From Rhizobium sp. BK251 (GTDB lineage: Bacteria > Pseudomonadota > Alphaproteobacteria > Rhizobiales > Rhizobiaceae), in NCBI RefSeq assembly GCF_004345245.1, contig NZ_SLUQ01000007.1:372001-436000 (forward strand): a stretch of 64,000 nucleotides of DNA. Direction: 5' to 3'. This document shows positions 26,445 through 33,933 of this stretch, one piece after another (within the stretch, counting starts at the first letter, position 1; each line of letters opens with the position of its first letter). A program made the translations under genes and the position numbers. The notes below the pieces were generated by a model. It saw only the letters and a list, made by a program, of their open reading frames with translations. It made no database searches and was not told the origin of the DNA.

Positions 26445-26488
26445 GAAGAGGCCTGCGATGCGGGGACCGGCAGGCCTCTTCTTTATTT
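26445..26488 (+). terminator. Rho-independent terminator
   Basis: 12-bp perfect stem GAAGAGGCCTGC/GCAGGCCTCTTC (26445-26456 with 26470-26481) followed by TTTATTT. Confidence 0.9.
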
Positions 26489-26513
26489 CCACCATTTCAC
26501 GTGGTTGATCGCC

Positions 26514-26538
26514 GGAACCGACTGCCGTGCTGTAGGTT
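26514..26538 (+). promoter_or_regulatory. EcfG-type promoter (GGAAC-N16-GGTT)
   Basis: GGAAC at 26514-26518, GGTT at 26535-26538. A terminator follows within 30 bp, so any transcript would be very short. Confidence 0.45.
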
Positions 26539-26565
26539 AGCAGTAGTCATATTGTTTCGCTTTTT

Positions 26566-26589
26566 CCCCGCCCTCCAGCGGGGCTTTTT
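26566..26589 (+). terminator. Rho-independent terminator
   Basis: CCCCGC/GCGGGG (26566-26571 with 26578-26583), then C and five T residues. Confidence 0.8.
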
Positions 26590-26651
26590 CCGTGCTGTTT
26601 CGGGAAATGAGCCGCGCCGTTGATCCGTTAACTCAGGTCGCCGCGAGCCTC

Positions 26652-26676
26652 GGAACAATAATTCTCTAAGCACGTT
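26652..26676 (+). promoter_or_regulatory. EcfG-type promoter of the sigma factor gene
   Basis: GGAAC at 26652-26656 and CGTT at 26673-26676 (16-bp spacing), 35 bp upstream of the sigma factor start. Full consensus match, suggesting autoregulation or control by the host EcfG. Confidence 0.7.
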
Positions 26677-26710
26677 GACGATTACCTAACAAAAATCCGG
26701 AGAGGAAACG

Positions 26711-27223
26711 ATGGTTCACCAGGCGCCGACAGGCTCCGTGGAAGGGGAAATTATTGCCTTGCTTCCGAAACTCAGAGCATTTTCTAAGAGCCTAACAAAA
26801 TCGCGATCGGACGCTGATGATCTAGTCCAGGAGACGTTGATGGACGCGCTGGCACATCTCGACGGATACCAGGAAAACGGAAAGCTGAAAGCGTGGCTGT
26901 TTCGGATCATGCGAAACGCTTTCCTTACCCGATGCAAGAAGGCCAAACGCGAAGTATGCATGCCCCTGGAGGACAGTATTTTCAGTCAGCCGGCACCGGC
27001 CGCGCAGGAATGGGCGATAGATCTTCGACATCTCTACGAAGCGGCCGATGAATTGCCTTCTCATCTTCGTCACGTGTTCATCAAGGTCATGGAAGGCCAG
27101 ACCTACGAGGCAATTGCCGCTGAATGCGGCTGTGCGGTTGGCACGATCAAGAGCCGGGTCAACCGTGCCCGCCATCAGCTGGCCGAAAAGATGGACTGGG
27201 ACACACACCGCGTCCATCATTGA
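26711..27223 (+). CDS. EcfG-like ECF sigma factor encoded in the prophage
   Basis: A 170-residue ECF sigma factor. Region 2 spans about residues 12-75 (LPKLRAFSKSLTKSRSDADDLVQETLMDALAHLDGYQ, then KLKAWLFRIMRNAFLTRCKKAKREV) and region 4 about residues 105-160 (LPSHLRHVFIKVMEGQTYEAIAAECGCAVGTIKSRVNRARHQL). The CGCAVGTIKSR sequence in region 4 is typical of the EcfG group that drives the general stress response in alphaproteobacteria. The gene has its own GGAAC-N16-CGTT promoter, and several similar promoters lie nearby in the prophage. No NepR anti-sigma or PhyR gene is seen. AGAGGAAA supports the start. Confidence 0.88.
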   Translation: MVHQAPTGSVEGEIIALLPKLRAFSKSLTKSRSDADDLVQETLMDALAHLDGYQENGKLKAWLFRIMRNAFLTRCKKAKREVCMPLEDSIFSQPAPAAQEWAIDLRHLYEAADELPSHLRHVFIKVMEGQTYEAIAAECGCAVGTIKSRVNRARHQLAEKMDWDTHRVHH

Positions 27224-27240
27224 CAGCAGGAGAACACGCG

Positions 27241-27303
27241 ATGAAGAAGGAAGAGAAACGGTTGGCGGCTGAGAACGAATGCCCTCGTGGACCGGTAGCC
27301 TAA
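27241..27303 (+). CDS. Possible 20-residue peptide downstream of the sigma factor
   Basis: AGGAG 8 nt before ATG 27241 opens MKKEEKRLAAENECPRGPVA and a stop, followed by a terminator. Very short, with no resemblance to NepR. It may be a leader or regulatory peptide, or chance. Confidence 0.3.
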   Translation: MKKEEKRLAAENECPRGPVA

Positions 27304-27322
27304 GTTCATATCATTTCTCGCG

Positions 27323-27351
27323 GCCCCGCCTCATCAGCGGGGCTCTTTTTT
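27323..27351 (+). terminator. Rho-independent terminator of the sigma factor unit
   Basis: GCCCCGC/GCGGGGC (27323-27329 with 27337-27343), then TCTTTTTT. Confidence 0.9.
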
Positions 27352-27357
27352 GTTCGG

Positions 27358-27636
27358 CTACGGAACGTAGAATCCGCCCTTAAACATAAAGCCCAGCACC
27401 CCGGCCACCAGACCACCGATGACCAGCCACATGAGCTTTGACAGGTTCGAGTTGATGGCGTTGAGCTTGTTGGCCATCTCCGTGAAGCGTACATCCATCT
27501 TGGCGTCCGCGACTTCGCTCTGGCGCTGCCACTTTTCCAACTCGGTCAGTCTTAGATGGTGGTCGCCTGCTTGACGCTCTAGGGCGACGGTTCGGCTTCG
27601 GAGGTCCATGTTTTCAGCTTCGCTTGGGGCCGTCAT
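27358..27636 (-). CDS. XhlA-like lysis-associated membrane protein
   Basis: 92 residues: a coiled-coil N-terminal half (LRSRTVALERQAGDHHLRLTELEKWQRQSEVADAKMDVRFTEMANKLNAINSNLSKLM) followed by one C-terminal transmembrane segment (WLVIGGLVAGVLGFMF). This architecture matches XhlA/hemolysin-type proteins that accompany holins and endolysins. It is the last gene of the lysis cassette on the minus strand. Confidence 0.7.
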   Translation of the reverse strand: MTAPSEAENMDLRSRTVALERQAGDHHLRLTELEKWQRQSEVADAKMDVRFTEMANKLNAINSNLSKLMWLVIGGLVAGVLGFMFKGGFYVP

Positions 27637-27707
27637 CTATTCTCTTTCATGAATGCCATAAGTATGCCCGCGGTTCGACCTCGGGTCGTTCATCGTGTTT
27701 TGGAATT

Positions 27708-27782
27708 CTAGTCCTCAGGTGGAGGTGGGGGAGGTGGGGGCCTCGTGCCGTTGAGGCTGAGATTCAGCGCCAGCGACATCAT
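27708..27782 (-). CDS. Proline-rich 24-residue peptide coupled to the upstream gene
   Basis: Frame MMSLALNLSLNGTR, then eight prolines, ED and stop. The start overlaps the upstream stop as TGATG, which favours translational coupling. Its N-terminus resembles that of the preceding gene product (MSLSLDLSIG). Possibly a minor virion peptide or a decayed duplicate. Confidence 0.35.
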   Translation of the reverse strand: MMSLALNLSLNGTRPPPPPPPPED

Positions 27783-28234
27783 CAGGTTTCCACCAGAACG
27801 GCAAAACCATTGGCAATGGCGATGTATTGGCCATCCGAGTTGCCAATGCCGACGACGCCAGCATAGACCGCCGTTGGAGCGCCCAGCGTGAACGTGTCGT
27901 CCAGACTGTCGTCAGACCCGAAAATGACCTCTACGACGTCGCCCATGGAGAGGTTTGCATCCGTCGATATGCGGAAACGCGCGCCGCCTGGAGTCGTGCC
28001 TATGAAGACATCGCCCTGATACCGATAAGTACCGGCCGCGAGATTGACAGGGCCTTTCCGGATACGCGGATTATTCGTGCCGACTGCTGCCCCGCGAGCC
28101 TGCCCGCTCACGATGGAGAGCGTCGTATTTGTGCCCGGTTCCCAATCAAATGGGGCGAGAAGGTTCGGGTCAGGCGGTTCACTTCCGCCATGGCGGTGGC
28201 CAATCGACAGATCGAGGGACAGGCTCATGCACAT
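27782..28234 (-). CDS. Hypothetical phage protein (150 residues)
   Basis: Starts MCMSLSLDLSIGHRHGGSEPPDPNLLAPFDWEPGTNTTLSIVSGQ and is beta-rich with repeated Gly/Thr, as in minor structural or tail proteins. It begins 5 bp after the holin-like gene. No known domain. An in-frame ATG at 28228 is an alternative start. Confidence 0.6.
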   Translation of the reverse strand: MCMSLSLDLSIGHRHGGSEPPDPNLLAPFDWEPGTNTTLSIVSGQARGAAVGTNNPRIRKGPVNLAAGTYRYQGDVFIGTTPGGARFRISTDANLSMGDVVEVIFGSDDSLDDTFTLGAPTAVYAGVVGIGNSDGQYIAIANGFAVLVET

Positions 28235-28239
28235 GGGTG

Positions 28240-28491
28240 CTACTTCTGAACCGGAGGCTGGGGCTTGGCGAGACCGGTGAGGCCGTCCCGACCGATGTTG
28301 ATCACCACCTTGAGCACGCCAAGCGCGGCGATGATGAAGCCGCTCCACTCGGGCGGAATGGTTGAAGCCGTGCAGTCGAACGAGCCGTTCGGGAGGGTCG
28401 TGCATCCGTATGCGGACAGGCCGGCCGTAATGGCGGCGATCAGAATGATGGCCACATTGAGGAGGTTGTGAACGAGGTTGGAATTTGGCAT
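28240..28491 (-). CDS. Putative holin
   Basis: 83 residues with two predicted transmembrane segments (LLNVAIILIAAITAGLSAYG and SGFIIAALGVLKVVINIG) separated by a short polar loop, plus a charged C-terminus. Size, topology and position directly after the endolysin and lipoprotein genes support a holin. GTGAGG precedes the ATG at 28491. Assignment is by context. Confidence 0.6.
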   Translation of the reverse strand: MPNSNLVHNLLNVAIILIAAITAGLSAYGCTTLPNGSFDCTASTIPPEWSGFIIAALGVLKVVINIGRDGLTGLAKPQPPVQK

Positions 28492-28498
28492 TGCGGCC

Positions 28499-28807
28499 TC
28501 ACTTGTTCTGCGTGGCTGTTTTGATGGTGACGTATGCGGCTGTAACCTTGACCAGGAGGTCGGCGCCGGTTGCGTTTGCCGGATCTGCGCAGATCGACGA
28601 AACGCCGCTGTAAGCGACCCTGACCTTTTCAACGGTCGCAGGCTTGAGGGTCGGCTCGAGGGCCACGAATGTTTCGTGAGTTGTCTTCAGCGAGGCGCAG
28701 GCCTGCGGTAGGTTCTTCTTGATCGCCGCATCAATCCTTGCGGTCTGGGAGGTCGTGCAAGCGGACAGGCCAACGCCTACCGCCACAGCAAGAGCTATGG
28801 TGCGCAT
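28499..28807 (-). CDS. Phage lipoprotein, possible outer spanin subunit
   Basis: 102 residues with a lipoprotein signal (AVAVGVGLSAC, lipidated cysteine at residue 17). The mature part is helical (IDAAIKKNLPQACASLKTTHETF). It lies between the endolysin and holin-like genes, where phages often encode spanins for outer-membrane disruption. No Rz-like partner was identified, so the spanin role is inference. Confidence 0.6.
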   Translation of the reverse strand: MRTIALAVAVGVGLSACTTSQTARIDAAIKKNLPQACASLKTTHETFVALEPTLKPATVEKVRVAYSGVSSICADPANATGADLLVKVTAAYVTIKTATQNK

Positions 28808-28831
28808 GTCTTTTCCTTCGGTTTGGGAGGG

Positions 28832-29527
28832 TCAGGCTTTCTGTTTGGTCGTGGCTGCTTTGGTGACAGTCTGCGGCGCAGCCTTCTGGACCGCGTATTG
28901 CGGGGCGTTCAGGGCCTTGTCGAAGGCATAGGCATAGCCGGCAATCTGCTTGGCTTTATCGGTGCCATTTATGATGCGACGGGCGTTTTCGTAGTCGCAT
29001 TTGCCGGCGGTGATGTAGTCGGCGAGCTTCTTGCCGGTGAAGCGCCCCTTCTCCATGCCGTCGAAGAGGATGCTGACCGCCGTCGAGGACTGCAGGGCGG
29101 CGTCCGGATCGTCCTCGATACCGTAGGTGCGGTAGTTTTCCCTTCCGGTGATTTGCACGAGCCCACGGCCTCGGAAGCGATAGCCGTCGCCGCTCGCCTC
29201 GTCGCCGTTGCCTATACGGTTGGCATAGGCGCGATTGGCAATGCGCACCGGCTGCCTGGCATATGCCTTGGCCTGCGCAGCGCTGAAATACTTCGGGAAG
29301 GTCGCAAGCAGCCCCTGGGCACTGTAGTTGAGGTTTTCCGACACGGGGCTCATTTCCGCACCGGTCTCGTGGAACGTCGTGGCCAGCATGTAGGCGAGCC
29401 ACTGCTGCGGCGTGCCGCGCTTCAAGGCTTCATCCAGAATGGCCTCAAGTCCTTTGACCTGGGACACGGAGAGGCGTCCGCTGAACACCGGCTGGCGAAC
29501 AGCGTCGAAGAATTTCGACTTGTCCAT
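28832..29527 (-). CDS. GH19 (chitinase-like) endolysin
   Basis: 231 residues of the glycoside hydrolase family 19 lysozyme type. The catalytic glutamate region is TTFHETGAEM, followed by ENLNYSAQGLLATFPKYF and GDGYRFRGRGLVQITGRENY. It should cleave peptidoglycan for host lysis. There is no signal peptide, so release needs the holin. The C-terminus has a short Ala/Lys-rich tail. GAGG precedes the start. Confidence 0.92.
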   Translation of the reverse strand: MDKSKFFDAVRQPVFSGRLSVSQVKGLEAILDEALKRGTPQQWLAYMLATTFHETGAEMSPVSENLNYSAQGLLATFPKYFSAAQAKAYARQPVRIANRAYANRIGNGDEASGDGYRFRGRGLVQITGRENYRTYGIEDDPDAALQSSTAVSILFDGMEKGRFTGKKLADYITAGKCDYENARRIINGTDKAKQIAGYAYAFDKALNAPQYAVQKAAPQTVTKAATTKQKA

Positions 29528-29603
29528 ATTTTTTCCTCAGAGCTTCATTAGTGATGCGGAATGTTCAGGCGACCCGAGAGGGAGGGCACCCCGACGCCTG
29601 TCG

Positions 29604-29628
29604 GGAACCTTTCGGGGTTACCGGCGTT
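29604..29628 (+). promoter_or_regulatory. EcfG-type promoter (GGAAC-N16-CGTT) before a membrane-protein gene
   Basis: GGAAC at 29604-29608, CGTT at 29625-29628, 32 bp before the start of the plus-strand gene at 29660. Full consensus match. Confidence 0.65.
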
Positions 29629-29659
29629 CGGTCGGTGGGCTGATCGAAAGTGAGGGCAG

Positions 29660-29938
29660 ATGACGACTATTCCGGATACAGCCGGCGAAGTGGCTGCAAT
29701 GCAGGCCTATCTCAATAGGTCCGCAGGTATGCTATTTCGCTTCGCCTCATACTGGCTCATCGCAACATTGCTGCTACAGGCAAACACATATGCGATTCCC
29801 AGCCCGTTCTTTGTGGCGCTCAGCATCGGCCTGCTAGGCTTGACGGTGAGCAGTGCCAAGGTCGGTCAGTTGGGGCTCGCCATCCTGATGGTCATGGCAA
29901 TTGTGCCATCGAACACGTTGGCGAACCTGATCAATTAG
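29660..29938 (+). CDS. Small membrane protein on the opposite strand to late genes (moron candidate)
   Basis: 92 residues with two or three membrane segments (MLFRFASYWLIATLLLQANTYAI and FFVALSIGLLGLTV...LAILMVMAIVPS). GAGGG precedes the ATG. It is flanked by minus-strand lysis and tail genes but carries its own EcfG-type promoter, so it should be expressed from the lysogen under stress. A superinfection-exclusion or stress role is possible but unproven. Confidence 0.7.
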   Translation: MTTIPDTAGEVAAMQAYLNRSAGMLFRFASYWLIATLLLQANTYAIPSPFFVALSIGLLGLTVSSAKVGQLGLAILMVMAIVPSNTLANLIN

Positions 29939-30375
29939 GCCGGCCAAACCATTTCGGGGAGTTCGAGCAAGAAGGCTTCAATGGTCGGCTGCTCGCGCTC
30001 GCCGGCCTGTACCTTGGCCAGTTCCGAATAGGCGTGCTGCCAAACATTGTCGCGCCATGCGATGAAGGTTCCAGCCTGGGCTGCCCAAACCGGGTTAGTG
30101 CTGTCCTTGTAGGACGCGAGAGTGACCCCATCGTTGAATTGCTTCGTGAGGGCGGTCGTATCGATGAGCGACTGAATGGCAATCTGATAGTTGGATATCG
30201 TCGGCACCCGGACTGCTACCGCAGGTGCCGAAAACTCGCCGTTCTGATAGCTCCATCCAATCTGCGCTTCTTCATTTGCAAACCAGCTTTCCCTGTCAGG
30301 CCAGTCGTTCGGCATCTCTTCTTCAAAGACTGCCCTGTTGATGACGGATGAGCCGTCAATTTGAACGTAGATCAT
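29935..30375 (-). CDS. Tail fibre-associated or assembly protein
   Basis: 146 residues directly after the tail fibre gene. The N-terminus MIYVQIDGSSVINRAVFEEEMPNDWPDRESWFANEEAQIGWSYQNGEF and a helical C-terminus (ISNYQIAIQSLIDTTALTKQFNDGVTLASYKDSTNPVWAAQAGTFIAWRDNVWQHA) resemble small tail-fibre assembly chaperones. The assignment rests on position and general pattern. It overlaps the plus-strand gene end by 4 bp. Confidence 0.55.
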   Translation of the reverse strand: MIYVQIDGSSVINRAVFEEEMPNDWPDRESWFANEEAQIGWSYQNGEFSAPAVAVRVPTISNYQIAIQSLIDTTALTKQFNDGVTLASYKDSTNPVWAAQAGTFIAWRDNVWQHAYSELAKVQAGEREQPTIEAFLLELPEMVWPA

Positions 30376-30378
30376 TGG

Positions 30379-31563
30379 TCACTCCGCAACAAATTCGGTG
30401 ATGATGACGACGCCTGCAAAGCCGTTTCCGCCAGTCCCGACACCGCCATTTCTATCGGCATAGCCACCGGAACCGCCTCCACCAAAGCCCGTCGAAGCAA
30501 TGCCATTGCCGACTGAACTACCTGCGCCCCCAGAACGTGCGCCGCCACCAAGCACGGATGGACCGCCGAAACCTCCAATAGCGGCGCCCAACGTTGCACT
30601 AACAGAGAACGTCCCGCTTCCTCCTGCAGAGCCTGCCGTTGTCATTTGCCCTGAAGTTACAGCCGCTGTGCCACCACCGGAGCCACCAAGGCCAACCTGG
30701 CCAGTATTGCCCTGAGTCCCGCCGACCCCTCCCGGCGCACCTATGAGTGTCCCGACACTGGTAGTCCCACCGGTTGACCCGGTGCTGGTCGCGCCAGCGC
30801 CACCACTCCCAATGGTCACGGATTGGGACGCGCCAATATCAGTGCGTGTGCAAAGCTTTCTGCTGTATGCGCCACCACCACCACCGCCGCCGCCAAGAGC
30901 AGCAGTCGCATTGCCGTTAGTTCCACCGCCCCCGCCACCGCCGCCACAGCCTTCGATGATGCAAAAAGCCATTCCAGGGGTTGGAGTGTAGGTACCGGAC
31001 GTGGTGAAGAATTGGGTTACGACGCGAAGACCCTTGGAGAAGGTGAAGAAATTAGTGCCGTCGCAGACGATGGTCGTGGTTGTTCCGTTGCCGACCGTCA
31101 GTGTGGCTTGCCCGTTGATCGTCTCGGAACCATCTGGATCGATCGTGACGTCGCCCCCACCGGCAAACACCGGTAGAAACCAACCGCTTACCAGCGTAGA
31201 CGCGGCGGCAATGGAAAGGGTAGCGGCTGCCGTAAATCGAAGCGGAACCCCGATATCATCAGCTATGGCAGTGTAGTTGCCGCTCTTGACCGAATAGGCG
31301 CCTGCAATATTGCGCCGAGCCCGAGCGGAGTCCGCTGCGACGAGAGACTGCGACGAGCCGTAGCTCACCACCTCAAGTTCCGTGGCCGCGGAGGTCTTGT
31401 TATTCGAGCCCGTGCCGCCGGCAATAATCGGGCGTGGGTAATTGTTCGCCGTCGCCAGATCTTCCAGCGGGTCATTATGCTGTTGGGCGATGATGACCGT
31501 CGCGGGCACGGCCAGGTATATGGGCGGAAGGCTGTAAACCCCCGTCGACGGATTATACGGCAT
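30379..31563 (-). CDS. Tail fibre/adhesin with glycine-rich tip
   Basis: 394 residues. The N-terminus (MPYNPSTGVYSLPPIYLAVPATVIIAQQHNDPLEDLA) resembles virion-attachment segments. The C-terminal half is a Gly-rich repeat domain with runs of eight and nine glycines alternating with Ser/Thr/Ala, and ends VVIITEFVAE. Such domains fold as bundled polyglycine helices in phage fibre-tip adhesins and form the host-recognition surface. Host range is probably set here. Confidence 0.8.
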   Translation of the reverse strand: MPYNPSTGVYSLPPIYLAVPATVIIAQQHNDPLEDLATANNYPRPIIAGGTGSNNKTSAATELEVVSYGSSQSLVAADSARARRNIAGAYSVKSGNYTAIADDIGVPLRFTAAATLSIAAASTLVSGWFLPVFAGGGDVTIDPDGSETINGQATLTVGNGTTTTIVCDGTNFFTFSKGLRVVTQFFTTSGTYTPTPGMAFCIIEGCGGGGGGGGTNGNATAALGGGGGGGGAYSRKLCTRTDIGASQSVTIGSGGAGATSTGSTGGTTSVGTLIGAPGGVGGTQGNTGQVGLGGSGGGTAAVTSGQMTTAGSAGGSGTFSVSATLGAAIGGFGGPSVLGGGARSGGAGSSVGNGIASTGFGGGGSGGYADRNGGVGTGGNGFAGVVIITEFVAE

Positions 31564-31607
31564 GTTCGCTTATCCTGTGGTGGGATTGCATTGGGCGAGG
31601 AGGCGTA

Positions 31608-31636
31608 TTGCTAGCCAGACTCGACGCGCATATGAT
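31608..31636 (+). promoter_or_regulatory. Sigma70-type promoter of a moron-like gene
   Basis: TTGCTA (31608-31613), 17-bp spacer, TATGAT (31631-31636). GGGAG at 31651-31655 and TTG 31663 follow. Confidence 0.6.
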
Positions 31637-31662
31637 TGCGGCACTAAACCGGGAGCTGAACC

Positions 31663-31902
31663 TTGCAGATCGAACACGATCCAGAAGAACCGAAATACGA
31701 GCGTGACCGCGGCCCGTGGCCATTCCTGTTTCCGGCTATCGCGTTGCTGTGGATTGGCTCGTTTTTCTATTTCAAGCTCGACTGGCACTCGATCGCGCTT
31801 GGCGGCGGCACGGCATGTGTCATCACGCTCTGGGCTATCGAGGTCACCGGCAACAAAGTCCCAGACTCATGGCGCAACTCGTCCAGGCGCCGCCGTCTGT
31901 GA
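31663..31902 (+). CDS. Small membrane protein on the opposite strand within the late operon (moron candidate)
   Basis: 79 residues starting at TTG 31663, reading MQIEHDPEEPKYERDRGPWPFLFPAIALLWIGSFFYFKLDW, then HSIALGGGTACVITLWAIEVTG. Two membrane segments are likely. It has its own sigma70-like promoter and overlaps the 3' end of the convergent virion gene by 36 bp. Such self-promoted genes between phage genes are typical morons expressed in the lysogen. Function unknown. Confidence 0.65.
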   Translation: MQIEHDPEEPKYERDRGPWPFLFPAIALLWIGSFFYFKLDWHSIALGGGTACVITLWAIEVTGNKVPDSWRNSSRRRRL

Positions 31903-33933
31903 CGCCAGAAGCGCCGCTACAACGCGAGCGCGTGCCTGGTCTGCCCTCGAAAGCCGTCTAGTCCCAGTCGTCAGCAAATCCCGCGCTGCATTCGGGTCGG
32001 TTTCCATCAGCGTGCGCGCTATGCGCTCGATAACGCTGGGCGGCATGCCCTGAAACTCGTTGATTGCTCGCGTGGCGCCGGCCATGAGTGCGCCGGGAAT
32101 ATCTCGCCGGACGATGGCCGAAATCACTCCGGGGTCAAACTGGTTGAAATCCGCGGCATCTGCCAGATTGTCGGCCGTCTTCGAATTCCCCAGAGCAGCA
32201 TTGGCCGTCTCGTACATGCGCTGTTCGCGGCCGATGCGACGGCCAAGTTCAGGACCGCGGCCCGGAGCAGCGAATGCAGGAAACTCCTGCTCGTATTTCG
32301 GTGTGGTGAGTGCTCGAGCCCGGTTGGTGAGCGGTCCCATGGGCGTGCTCTCAACCTTGGCGATGATCGGATCCACATATCCGGCGCGAAACGCCTGCTG
32401 CTGATCGGGCGTCATCTGGTTGAAAGCTGCGATTGTGTCGTCGGCACGCTGACGGCCTGACGTGGCCGCAGATCCAACCGGAACGGCGTCGATAACCTCG
32501 CTACGCTGCCTGAAGGTGTCGTTGGCAGCGCGATAGGCGGGGCTTCCTTCCTCCAATGCGCTATCAATGGCGCGCTTGACCTCATTGAGGGCGAAGGCGC
32601 GGTTGTTCGCTCCTCGCCCCTCTGCGGCGGTAATCATATCGTCCAGATCCAGCTTCACACGAAACAAGGCGTCGAAATCGGTAATCTGGGAATTGCCGTC
32701 ACTCAGCATCGACCGGACACGCGAAAGCGCGCCCTCGATCGAGTCGTTGGCGATGCGGTCCCGAGGATTGACCATGCTGTTGATGCCGGGAGAGAGGGTC
32801 TTGTCGATGGTTTCGAGCACGGGCGTCACGTTGACCGGCGTCGCCTGGTTGCGGGCCGCGCCATAGAGCTTGTTCGCTTCGTTCGTGCGCGATGCCTTGA
32901 GACCCGTGGCCACCGCATCGGCCGTCTGTGGCGCGTCGAAGCCTTCCACGAGGGCACGCGCCAACCTGTCGCCCTGACCCATCTGCCGGCGCTGCAGGGA
33001 TTCCACGAAGGGCTGGCGCTCGTTGTGCGGGTTTCGGGCCACGACGGAGGCGAGACGCTGACCGGTATATCCGAGAGCGTCCGCGACGTTATATTCCGGC
33101 TGACCTTCTCGAGCGGCGTAGTCCATGACGTCGGCAACCTGCTGCGGCGTCCGATCAGCACGGCGCATCGCAGTCGTTACGGCATCCTCGGCGTAGTTCT
33201 CAGGATAGAGACGCGCGAGTACCGGTGCTGCCGCACCCTTGGCAACCTTGGAAACCCCGGCAACGGCGAGAGGCGTAAGTCCGCCGAGAACAAGACCACT
33301 AGACCCGCCAATCAGAGCCTTTGCCAGACGGTCGTTGACGCCTTCACCGCTGCCAAAACCCTGAGCCGCGCCCAGCGCCAGACCTTCGCCAGCAGACACG
33401 CCGGCAACACGGCCCAGGCCACGACCTGCAGTGATGGCGTTCGCCGTGGGAGAAAGACCGGCCTTGGCCAGCGTCGCACCCGTACCGACACCGCCCGTCA
33501 ACTGTCCCGCCAGGCGATAGCCGAAACGGTTATCGTAGTCGGACTGGTCAACGGCACGCTCTTCGGCAAGGGCCTTCTCATAGTCAGCGTTCTTCGTCTC
33601 CGAGGCGAACGGCGCATCGATGGCGCGGGCAATCATGCCGAGGGGATTGTATTTCCCGGCATAGATACCGCGCTCGTAATATTCATCCGGTTTTGCAGGG
33701 ACCGACAACGGGCCGCTCTTCGCATGGGCTGCGATTTCGTCCGACAGGCCGAATGTCGCGGTATCGGCTACACCGCGAGCGAACGCATCGGCTTTGCCAA
33801 CGATATTGTCGCGCTTGTCGGGCTCGGGTTGGGCACCGATATGCTTCTTGAGGGCCTCGAGCGCGCCCTCGGCATTGTCGCCGCTGACGCGATAGACCTT
33901 GTTATCCGGACCCGTAATCTTGAAAGTGGGCAT
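31867..33933 (-). CDS. Large internal virion/DNA-ejection-type protein
   Basis: 688 residues. The N-terminus (MPTFKITGPDNKVYRVSGDNAEGALEALKKHIG) resembles small binding modules seen at the start of phage ejection proteins. A long Ala/Gly-rich, largely helical body includes hydrophobic Gly-rich stretches around residues 130-220. Its place after the lysozyme-type protein and among head-tail genes fits a podovirus ejection or internal core protein. Function is inferred from position and composition. Confidence 0.65.
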   Translation of the reverse strand: MPTFKITGPDNKVYRVSGDNAEGALEALKKHIGAQPEPDKRDNIVGKADAFARGVADTATFGLSDEIAAHAKSGPLSVPAKPDEYYERGIYAGKYNPLGMIARAIDAPFASETKNADYEKALAEERAVDQSDYDNRFGYRLAGQLTGGVGTGATLAKAGLSPTANAITAGRGLGRVAGVSAGEGLALGAAQGFGSGEGVNDRLAKALIGGSSGLVLGGLTPLAVAGVSKVAKGAAAPVLARLYPENYAEDAVTTAMRRADRTPQQVADVMDYAAREGQPEYNVADALGYTGQRLASVVARNPHNERQPFVESLQRRQMGQGDRLARALVEGFDAPQTADAVATGLKASRTNEANKLYGAARNQATPVNVTPVLETIDKTLSPGINSMVNPRDRIANDSIEGALSRVRSMLSDGNSQITDFDALFRVKLDLDDMITAAEGRGANNRAFALNEVKRAIDSALEEGSPAYRAANDTFRQRSEVIDAVPVGSAATSGRQRADDTIAAFNQMTPDQQQAFRAGYVDPIIAKVESTPMGPLTNRARALTTPKYEQEFPAFAAPGRGPELGRRIGREQRMYETANAALGNSKTADNLADAADFNQFDPGVISAIVRRDIPGALMAGATRAINEFQGMPPSVIERIARTLMETDPNAARDLLTTGTRRLSRADQARARVVAALLASQTAAPGRVAP

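Noticed and set aside
30500..31000. Proline-rich plus-strand frames
   Set aside because: They are the complement of the Gly-rich tail-fibre codons.
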